Program-made: the position numbers and the translations under genes | Assembly (NCBI GenBank): GCA_021401465.1 | Contig: JADDMT010000006.1 | Location: 548,905-612,904, forward strand | DNA: 64,000 nucleotides | Source: Teratosphaeria epicoccoides | Taxonomy: Eukaryota > Ascomycota > Dothideomycetes > Mycosphaerellales > Teratosphaeriaceae | Reading direction: 5' to 3' | The notes under the pieces: model-generated | The model's database searches: none | What the model saw: the letters and a program-made list of their open reading frames with translations, nothing else | Told to the model about the DNA's origin: nothing | Part shown: positions 53,985-62,722 of the stretch, piece by piece | Position numbering within the stretch: the first letter of the stretch is position 1 | Layout of the letters: every line of letters starts with the position of its first letter

Positions 53985-54214
53985 GGCGGTCCCTTTGCGT
54001 TCAGATGCACCGCTTGTGCTGCCTCCGAGCACTCCCTTCCAAAAGGAAGCAATTTTCGTGCGGTCCTGCTGTCTGGACTACTTGCAATTCCGAAGGAGTC
54101 GAATGTAAGTCAATATGGGGGACAGGCGTTCTTACTGAACATAGCGCGGGAGCATTGTAATGGGCATCATTGTTTTACTATCTGCGATCCCGCGATACCA
54201 CTCTCTGCGGTACT

Positions 54215-54661
54215 TTACAACTCACTCATACCGGAAAGCCTCTTCGACTTATCCTGAAAGCACCTGAAGCTCCCCACCTGCGTGATCCCTTTGGATATCG
54301 CGGTGGAATCCGCCAAAACGTTAATGCCCGGCCCTTCCACCTTTCTCACCTTTCTGCTGTCCTTCGAAGGGCAGCCCTGCTCAGCGAAGACATCGCACTT
54401 GTACCCGGCATCCCACTGCAAGATCGGATAGCCGCCAGAGTCGTCCGAGACAGATTGGCATTTCTTAACAGGAAATTCCGGAGTCTTGCTGCATTTTTGA
54501 TTCGTCGAGTCGGCGCACACGAGTACGTTGAGCGTGCTCGAGCTGCTACGAGAGGAGACAGAGGTTTGCTTCCACGTGTAGGTGGGTACTGTGGTCAGTG
54601 ATGGTCGAGCCAGGACCTGCGTGATGATGAGGGGGGATGCGAGAGTCGTGAAGGAAACCAT
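54215..54661 (-). CDS. Secreted cysteine-rich protein, 148 aa
   Basis: The frame from the ATG at 54661 starts with MVSFTTLASPLIITQVLARP, a likely signal peptide. The mature part has six Cys (in NVLVCADSTNQKCSK, VKKCQSVSDD, GYKCDVFAEQGCPS and SFRCFQ) and no known domain. The same frame stays open upstream to 55021, but those codons add unrelated sequence before the signal peptide. A TATA-like string lies at about 54839-54846, some 180 bp upstream. Size, secretion and Cys content suggest an effector-type protein; function unknown. It lies about 2 kb from the repeat block. Confidence 0.65.
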   Translation of the reverse strand: MVSFTTLASPLIITQVLARPSLTTVPTYTWKQTSVSSRSSSSTLNVLVCADSTNQKCSKTPEFPVKKCQSVSDDSGGYPILQWDAGYKCDVFAEQGCPSKDSRKVRKVEGPGINVLADSTAISKGITQVGSFRCFQDKSKRLSGMSEL

Positions 54662-55361
54662 GGTGTGCTTGGTAATCTCTCGCCCGGCAAGCTTTTCAAA
54701 TGTGTTTCTCGTTAGGTTCCAACCGCACTGCTCTGGAAAGAAAAGAGATGACGAAAGAGACACTGAAAAATTTGGAACCTGTCCGGGGCTCAAAATCGAC
54801 TGACACGTATGTTGGGTTGAAATGGCCGAGCGCCTGTCGTATATAAACTCGCACCAATCGTCGAGTGCAATCAGGCGAGTAATGAATTGGTTCCTGGTTG
54901 GGGACAAAGAGCTCTTTGTGGCACGGGACAAGAGCACTTGTTGCAGAGTCTCGACCAATAAATGCAGTTTGCAATGGCAGGTCTTGGTGCTGTGGGTTTG
55001 ATGGACTGGGACTTCGGACAAGCAACGTCATGCAAACGGCGATATTGTTGAGGAGAGATGGCTGGGTCGTGGCTGATGCGGTCACGAGTTCTGCGGAGCA
55101 TGAGGAGTTGCCACGGCCACGGTGCAATATGCCGAGCTGATGTCGCATAGCATCCGACGGTCCGGCCGCGGTGAGCAAGACTGATTACTCCATTGCTGCG
55201 TGAGAGTCAATGCGCAGATTCCTCAAATCGAGTATATTCAAGTAGAAAGTGTGACGACTGCGTCGTGAAGCGTGCAGATCATGGTTGATTATTTATATAC
55301 ATTAAGCTTCGCTGTCTGTCATCCAACAACGGAGACCAGACCGGGTATACCAATCACACAC
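54662..55361. other. Intergenic, 700 bp
   Basis: This is the upstream region of the 148-aa secreted protein gene and the 3' flank of the GPI-type gene. A TATA-like sequence is near 54842. Other open frames show no motif. Confidence 0.45.
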
Positions 55362-56083
55362 TTAGACCATGAGAGCAGCAGCGGCACCAACCAGAGCGAG
55401 GCCAGAGAGGGCGTTCGTAGCGGCACCGCCGGTGTAAATGGCGGCCTTTGAGGACGTCGCGGACGCAGGGATGGTGGCCATAGAGTAAGTAGCGGTAGCA
55501 GCAGAGCTGATGGCTGTCATGCTGCCGGAGGGGTTTGCGTAGCTAGCAGTGCCGTTGCCTGTGAATTTTGGTCAGATTGAATTGATGTGCGAATGATCTT
55601 CGACATCAACTTACCAGGTGCAGTAACGGTGCCAGTGGCGTATGAGGTCTTGCTCGTCGAAACACCAGTGCCGTAAGAGGTCTTGGTAGTAAAGACACCA
55701 GTGCCGTAGCTCGTAGTGGTGAGTGTAGAGACCTGGAACGTGCTGTTCGCTGACGCAGTGCTGGCTGTCTCGACCGTGCTGGTCAGGGACGTGGACGAGG
55801 ACCAGCTGGAAGAGTCTGTCGCGTTGGTGGTCCAGGCAACGATGGCGCTGGAGGATGCTCGGTCGCAATAGCTCGCCAACCAGCTGGCGTAAGCGGCTTC
55901 GCCGGTCGAATTGCCAGAGCTCACGATGCAGGAGCTGACGTAGTCCTTGACCGGAGGCTGGCAGAGATCTGCCTCAGAGTCGACCTGGTACTTAGTGAAG
56001 CATGCGGTCCAGGAGACAGGCAAGTCGTAGGCGTGGACGGCAGCAATGCCAGCAGCAACGGCGAGGATGATCTTGGAAACCAT
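55362..56083 (-). CDS. GPI-type cell-surface protein, 221 aa
   Basis: Two exons (55615-56083 and 55362-55558) with a 56-bp intron (GTAAGT, TTCACAG) give 221 aa. The signal peptide is MVSKIILAVAAGIAAVHA. The globular part (residues 19-90) has four Cys: SWTACFTKYQ, ADLCQPP, SSCIVSSGN and ASYCDRASSS. Then comes a Ser/Thr stretch with a three-fold SYGTGV(F/S)T(T/S)KT-like repeat. The second exon supplies the end: a small-residue site and the hydrophobic tail NALSGLALVGAAAALMV, a clear GPI pattern. Without splicing this tail is lost. The Cys count is below the eight of CFEM proteins. The likely site is the wall or membrane, with unknown role. Confidence 0.82.
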
Positions 56084-57181
56084 TTTGACTGTGTGTAATT
56101 GGGTTGGTGGGTGGTAATTAGGTAGATGGGCGAAGCTGGTAATTAACAATAGGGTCAAACGAATGTGATTCAAACGAGTGAATGTCGGTACGTCGTAAGA
56201 AGACCGTGGTGCGAGCGCGTTGGATCTGTCGTGAGCGTCGTGGGAGAAAAAGGGAAGAAGGGCTTTTCCTACCGTTGCCAGACCGAGCTCATATACACCT
56301 TCTTCCCCCGACGAGCGCTTTGGGCAGGCTGACACGAAGTGGAAATGAAGCAACATCCTCTAGATTGATTCAGCCGTCCACAAGTAACGCGGGCCGTTTG
56401 GAAAGGGAGAAAGAGTTCGCTGGTCGATGGGACGCAACGGTAAATTGCTATGTATGCGAAGGTTTGAGTCGGCTCGGCCGCGTTCCCGGGCAGGTACTGT
56501 ACTGTGGAAAGCGGCGATAGAGTGGTGAGCTGTCTTCACCTCCGCGCACTTTTACCTGGCCATGACTGGAGGCGGACCGTTGGTGGTCATTTGCCAGGTG
56601 ATTTCTTTTGTCTGTTTCCTGGCCGGCGGAATCGTGGGATCGTGAGCTGCACCGCTGTTACTATTTTGGTGTTTTCTTGCCTATCGTGAGATTGACTTCG
56701 TGAAGCACGCTTGAGGCTGTTGCTCAGGTGTCCACACGCTGCTGTAGTGCGCGCCTTTAGCGATCATCGTAGCAAAGACTGGCAACGGCCGTCGTCTAGA
56801 TAGCGTAGAAAGGAAATGAACCCCCAACGCGGCTTGCCCAATGCGGCATGGTGATGACGGCGGTCTAAATGTGCCAATTCCACATGCATGTGTTTCTTGA
56901 TATCACGTGTTTGCTTGAATTAAGCTGGTTATTTGCCAAATGCCACTTCACTAGCGATTGTTATTGTGATTCAATGCTATTGTCGGCTCAGTTATAAGTG
57001 ATTCCTCCTCGCCGCCATTAACTTACCATGTTACACCCTTAGATTACTATAATATCGCTCCTAACAAGGTACCAAAATAGCTGAAGAATCTACTACCAGC
57101 TTACCTGAACCTAAGCTGCCACCTCTAGCGCTAGTGTAAGTTGTTTCCGCGCTTACAGTGTACTTACAGAGGTAGTCGCTA
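56084..57181. other. Boundary region between unique DNA and the repeat block
   Basis: The first 500 bp are the promoter side of the GPI-type gene. From about 56900 the sequence becomes rich in ctag and tagta strings, which marks the start of the decayed repeats. A GTAAGT...TTACAG intron-like string lies at 57137-57171. No intact gene was seen. Confidence 0.5.
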
Positions 57182-57976
57182 ACTTGTAGTAGTAGTTTGC
57201 GCTGTCTAGAGACTAAGAATACCGCTAATTAGTAGTATAAGTCTAAAGAGAGCTAGTAGTACGATTATAACACTAGCCTCAAGGAGAAAGATGCCCTCCT
57301 ACGCAAGTATGACATAGCTAGCTATATTATAGAGACTGACGAAGGCAAGCTAGCTATCGATCTATGTAACGAATATACTAAGCGCGGTTATAAGTGTAGG
57401 GTCTAGTCCTAGTGTGATGATGCGGCTTACACATTCTGTAAGCGCAACAATCGCGTTAGATGTCGCGCTAATTGCTAGCATAAGCTGTTAATTAAGGAGA
57501 AAATAGGGGCAGTTAAGTCAAGGCTTACTACGATTAAACTACGACTAGACGCATTCGATATGCGCATCGACGCGCGGCTTAGCAATATAGAGGGTATCCT
57601 TAGCGGTGCTAGAGACATTAATAATGTTAATGATAATAGTAACATGCGGTCTATTATAGCAAGGTTTAGTGTAGTTAAGGGGCAGTTAGCTATGCTAGCA
57701 GAGCACGTTGCTAGTCTTGTAGACTACAGCAATAGTTAGTTCGCTACAATGCGTGTAGAGCTTAATACTATCATAGAGCGAATAGTTGACGTTAGTCGCA
57801 CTGTTATAGACAGTGTAATCTATATTAAGGCGCTCTAGGAGGCTGTATTTGCAGGTGCTACGCTGCCGCACTATACTGATGAAGAGCGCCGTGAGTACTC
57901 TAGAGGTAGCGTGTAGCAGCAGTAGTAGTAGTAGTAGTAGAATAGCGAAGGAGCTTAGGGGTTTAGCGTTGTTTGA
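57182..57976 (+). pseudogene. Decayed Cys-rich coiled protein gene of the repeat block
   Basis: One frame can be read from about 57182 to a TGA at 57974-57976. From the AAG at 57307 on, it has 13 internal stops, all of them TAG. The N-terminal part holds several Cys (LCNEYTKRGYKCRV, then FCKRNNRVRCRANC), perhaps a zinc-binding region. Then come charged helices (LRLDAFDMRIDARLSNIEGI, QLAMLAEHVASLVDYSNS). Near the end two CAG codons are followed by six TAG codons in a row, best explained as a former poly-Gln run. I do not recognise the family; a DNA-binding or gag-like protein of a mobile element is possible. Confidence 0.6.
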
Positions 57977-58167
57977 ATAGTGCTATTAAGTTGACTATGT
58001 CGACGCCTACTACGACTTAGCTATAAGTAGCATAATTCGATTTTTTATTCAACTCTTTTTTTAGTGACTATCGAGACATGTTAAATATCTTTTCAGCGAT
58101 TTTGCTATTAAATATACTATGACTACGCAATATACTAACGCCAGACTAATAATAAACCTTTTCATTA

Positions 58168-59445
58168 CTACGTGCTATTATAGGCATCCTTATAATTCAC
58201 CTTCTTGCGCTGTCGTGGCTTATGTATTAACTCTGTAAGCTGCGGTAGTAGCGGCTTGTCTGCCTTCTTCCTCTTACCCCCTTGCTTCTTAGTCTTTGCA
58301 GCTAGTAGCGGCGTTGTTAGTAGCGGCGTCTTTACTGCAGGGGGCTTCGCAGCTAGCAGTAGCGTCTCTAGCTGCGGAGTCTTCGGTGTTAGTGACGCTG
58401 TCATGGCTATAGGAGCCGGATAAGGTCCTAGAGTTATACTAGCAGTAGCAGTAGTAGTAGCAGAACCATGAGTAGCCCTAGGAGCTAGCAACTAGCGCTC
58501 TTGTTTAATTATCGGCTCTGACTTAGACGCCTTTGTCTCCTACTACTTCTTTAAGTGTAGTAAGAATACCCTCTAGCTCTTCATGAAGGTATCTAGTAGT
58601 AGAAGCTCATCATTACTACTAAGCTTAGTCAAGTCAAACATATCTACCCCCTACTACGAGCTATATGCTAGTAGGGCATCTAAGCTAGAGACTAGCTCTA
58701 GTTTAATAATTCGACTGTCGAATGCCTCCGTGATTACCTCTGTAGTTCGTCTAATTGTTTGTAGCGCTAGAGTACCTAGTAAAGCTTAGACTAGCAGATC
58801 AGACGAAGGGTCTCGTTTGTAGCCTTACTATGTGCTTACATAGCGACTCGTAGTAGCGGCCTCATCTTCAGCGAGAATGGCGTGTATGACAGGGTCGCTA
58901 ACATCGTAACTATACTGTCGTGTTAGGGGGGGTAGCCTGTCTTTGATGTCTAAGCCATGACGGTCTTCTAAGAGCTCTTAGAGCTTGGCGTCTGTAAGAC
59001 TAAATCTACTAGCGTCTGAAGTGTCAGCTACTAGCTCGTCATTGCTTACGAGCTACTTGTCTAGTAACTAGGGGGCGTTCTTCTCGAGGTAAGTAATCTA
59101 AGCAGCTATCTAAGCGTCTGTTTTGAAGAGCACTACGTTAATCCAGAGATTGTACTTATTGTCAGCCTTAGGCGGAGTCCTAAATAGTTCTAGCATCTTC
59201 TTAATATCGTCGTATAGCTCTATATCAATCTCAGTGAATTGCCATGTGACTAGATCTGCGGGTTAACTGTCGATGAAGAGGTGCCCCTAGTATCGTAGAA
59301 ACGACTTGATATCCTTAAGATGATCGTGCTTAACACGACTTAGCAGAAAGTCGATAAGTAGGGGTTTGTCTTCGAGATCGTTATATTTGTTGTCGTACAA
59401 GGTTACTACCCTGTCACACTAGTACTCTAGCTCTGCTACAGACAT
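58168..59445 (-). pseudogene. Decayed gene of the repeat block, unknown family
   Basis: A minus frame starting MSVAELEY near 59445 continues to a stop at 58168, with about 12 TAG and 4 TAA inside and no frameshift that I could detect. It reads LEDKPLLIDFLLSRVKHDHL, then helical sequence, and ends with an intact 107-codon tail rich in Pro, Thr and Ala (PKTPQLETLLLAAKPPAVKT) and a basic end (KTKKQGGKRKKADKPLL). It is convergent with the gene at 57182. No transposase or polymerase motif was seen. It may be a gag-like protein or an accessory element gene. Confidence 0.55.
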
Positions 59446-59970
59446 AGTATCGACCTTGTCATGCCGCTTAGTCAAGGTAAAGGTCTTTACTTGCTTCTAA
59501 ACCTTCAGATTAATTCTTAAACACTTTAGCACTAGCGCTAGCAGATTCGGAAGAGAGCTTCTTACTGCCTTGCCTTTACCCTGTGTCAATTAAGGCTACG
59601 GCTACTCTGTAACTACACAATACGAGCTAGCAGGGGTACCGCCGTGTAGTGTTACCTTAGCTAGTAGGAGAGGTTTATGTCCTATACGCTCTTAATTAGC
59701 GACAGGGACTATACTAGTGTAGGATGTAAACGCTAGTAGTCCTTAAGGGACTTAAGCTACTTGACGGCGCTTCGCACAAGCTGCCTGAAGATAACGAGGC
59801 TCTAGAGTTAGTTGTGGACCCGCATTTGTCTTAGTAGAGGCTAGTCGCAGTGTAGTTGTAGCTGTAGTTAACGCATTAGGGTTAGGGTTAGACCTAGGGG
59901 TCTAGTCAATATTAGCTTCTGCGAGACTGATATAGATGTATGTGCTATATGATATGAAAATATCTCGCAG
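59446..59970. other. Repeat-block sequence without a readable frame
   Basis: Upstream side of the decayed minus-strand gene. An inverted repeat of ctgcgaga and tctcgcag brackets about 40 bases just left of the LTR-like segment. A telomere-like gcattagggttagggtta is near 59874. No coding sequence was seen. Confidence 0.4.
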
Positions 59971-60490
59971 TGTGACAGAGTAATCCGACCTTTTAGTAGG
60001 TACAAGACAGCGCTGCTTTCTGCTTATCGCAGAGGTGGCGCTAAGGGTGCTTATAACCCCCGACGCTCCTCAATTAGGGAAAGCATGTCCGAGCCTAACC
60101 CCGTAGGGGTACCGTAGGGTCAGCGACGTGGGGGCGTCCTACGTCGACAACTGATCCTACTCGGACGACATACAAGCTAACGTATGTACGAAGGACCCCC
60201 TTGCCATATGTGGCAGGGTCACTGCATGCTAAGGGCGGCCATTAGAACCCATGCGGTTCAAATGGTCCCCTAGTATCAACCGTATCACTGCCCCTCCTCC
60301 TATGAGGATGTCCCTAGCCTTACTAAGTGACGCACGCGGAACATATAGGGTACGGGATGTAGCACGCTCACACCGCGCAAGGGTGAATAGGTAGATAGCC
60401 TGCGTAACATGTGTCATGCGCATACCTTAACACCTTCGCAGCGAGTGCGGGGCGGAGGCTGCTAACTCGGGCGGGTTTTAATCTGTCACA
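59971..60490. repeat. LTR-like segment, 520 bp, with 9-bp inverted ends
   Basis: The segment begins tgtgacaga and ends tctgtcaca, a perfect 9-base inverted repeat with the TG...CA ends normal for retrotransposon LTRs. The size fits a fungal Ty3/gypsy LTR. The flanks (ctcgcag and tgttagg) do not match as a target duplication, so it is either one end of a larger element or not a solo LTR. No clear polypurine tract or primer-binding site adjoins it. A second copy is not in the window, so the call is tentative. Confidence 0.4.
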
Positions 60491-61085
60491 TGTTAGGCGG
60501 CTTCGTAACACCTTCGCTTTACATGCAGATCGAGATATCAGGAAACTACGAGTACGTACTTCGGTTAATCCTTGAAATTATAGGGCGAGCATGCGCGCCG
60601 GCCTCGCCAAGTAGCTTGGCCGTCCCTATTTAGTCGTGACCGTGAAGAACGTGTCGCAGAACCTCGGGGTAGTAGGAAAGTGCGCGGACGCTCTGCGCGC
60701 GCCGCTCGAAACGGCAGGAGCGCGCTCCTGGCGCGGGCCTCGCCACATTTCCATGCTAGTAGGCTAGCACGAGTGCGGTCGGCGCACATGCGTAACGGCC
60801 GCGTTATCCGTTATTACATCATTCGGTCCCCTTGTAAGTCAACTAAAGGCAGGTACTCTACGCATGTAGTTCGAGTCACTAGCTTAACGGTTGCGGTAGG
60901 CAACAGGGGGGCTGTTAGAGGGTATAAAAACCTCGTCGCTCCCCAAACTTTCCTGTTCTAAGACACTATCATCGACCTCCGCTCCTACTTCGCTTAGCTT
61001 GCGCCTCGCCGTGTCTGCGGGTCCGTACTAGAGCTCCTTCTTCTTCAATCAATCAATCAAGATCAATCAACCCGTCTTAGCTATA
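60491..61085 (+). promoter_or_regulatory. Leader/promoter of the decayed gene at 61086, with TATA box
   Basis: A strong TATA string (ggtataaaaacc) at 60921-60932 lies about 160 bp before the ATG. A CT-rich stretch follows, then a short tcaa repeat (tcaatcaatcaatcaagatc) near 61047-61066. No stop-free long frame of interest lies here. Confidence 0.5.
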
Positions 61086-62582
61086 ATGGCTCATGTGCTG
61101 CAGACTAAGTTCGACGCTACTCGCTCTGCCCGCGATCGTCGCTCGTGTCGACGATGCCTTGACAACCTTGGTAGCCAAGCTGCACACATCTCTCCTCCGC
61201 GTGTTAGTAAGGCGTCCCCTACCCGCGAGGTATGCGTGACTTATACTAACCGAAGCGTAGCCGAGATCTACGTCAGCAGGTTTGATGAGGGCGGTGTCTA
61301 CCGCAATTGTGTCAACTACAATGGCAAGCATCAAAAATGCTAAGACCTCCCTGAAGAGGTGTACGGCGAGTACAACTAGCTCTGCCGTAACATCGATGAC
61401 TTCTAGAGTGCGCGCGACGAGGGGATTGCCGAAGGCACTCCGACCATGAACAGGCTACAGGCCAAGTACCGCGAGGCACTCGCCTACCTGCTCGGCGCCC
61501 TCTCGTGCTTCACCGCGACTGCTAACCGTTCTCATAGCAGCGTTCGCTTCGACTCTCTGCCGACAGGCGAAAACGTTTGTCTAGGTCTGATCGCAGACTT
61601 AGTCTAGAAGATCTTGAAGGTGCTAACCATTAGGGTCGAGACCTTCGCCATAGTACGCATATAGTGCGGGTGCCCTCTAAGTATGAATGCTGACTTTCTC
61701 CGCTAGGCTAACGTTAGCGTCGAGAAATATCCGACTAGCCGTCAGCGTCAGCAACTCGGGGCCCTTGCCTCTATTGACGATGACTTTGAGACGCGGATGA
61801 TCCGCAAGAAGGTCATCAAGCAATTCACCGCTCCCGCCGCTAAGGCCACGCCCTAGCGCCGTACCGAGAGGCAGCCTGCCTCTAAGCCGGTCCCGAGGAC
61901 TAAGCCGTAAGTTACTCACTCGAATCCTGTCGCGTGCGTACAGCTAACACATTGTAGCGCCGCCGCCTACGCCGCCTCGACGCCACTGTCCAAGAAGAAG
62001 AAGAGGGCCAGGGCCGAAATTGAGGTCAGCGACGAGGAAGCCGAGCCTTCCCCGCTTGCGACCCGCACTACGTCCGTCAAGACGCTAAGGCACAAGCCTC
62101 TAGGCCAGATCTTTGAGGATGAGGAGGATGACGACGTTCAGGATACCTTCGGTCCTAACGTGATCCCTTCGCGCCGTAGTGTCACCGTACCGGTTGCGCC
62201 TAAGGGAGACACCGAGTCCGATGATATGGTCGACACTCGTGTCAAGAAGCGCAAGATGATCTCGAGGGCCGAGCGCGACAGCCGCAAGCGCGCTCGAGTC
62301 TCTTCGCCTTCTGATGCTAAGGATGAGGTAGTCGTCGCGACTAGGCGCGGTAAGGGTGTCGCTAGTTCTCTAGCTACTATAGGCTCCGAAGACGAGTTCC
62401 CTCGCAACCTACTAAAGAAGAAGATGCCGGCCTCTCTTCGTGGCGTTGCTACCCCCGTTACTCATGGTCGCTTCGGGGTGTTTAGTAGACCCCATGCAGG
62501 TAGGCAGTCCCTAGCGGACCGCAACAAGAAAGACTCTCCTGCTTCGGGTTCGGTCAGGAAGCCCCTAACTAGTAGTCGCTAA
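61086..62582 (+). pseudogene. Decayed gene of the repeat block: Cys-rich N terminus, basic nuclear-type tail
   Basis: The frame from the ATG at 61086 runs to the natural TAA at 62582, through a well-kept 51-bp intron (61907-61957; GTAAGT, branch GCTAAC, TTGTAG). Within the exons I count six TAG and one TAA and no frameshift. The stops sit where Trp (or once Gln) would fit, for example after GEYN before LCRNIDDF. The N terminus has paired Cys (RSCRRCLDNLG and CVNYNGKHQKC), possibly zinc-binding. The C-terminal half is charged, with basic clusters (SKKKKRARAE, VKKRKM) typical of nuclear import. Length would be about 480 aa. The family is unknown to me. It ends 140 bp from the oppositely directed chromovirus gene. 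Confidence 0.65.
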
Positions 62583-62722
62583 GCATTAGCTACGAAGCTA
62601 ATCCGAGCATGTCTCTTGTTCTTCTTGGGTTTATTCTAGGTGTGCCTTTAGGCATCAATGATGTATGAGTAGGGCGTTTGCTTCTCGTTGTCGCTTCGCG
62701 CGTCATGCGCTACATACACGTG

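Noticed and set aside
59877..59892. Telomere-like TTAGGG repeats
   Set aside because: Only two full units plus a partial one; too short to claim an interstitial telomere or chromosome end.
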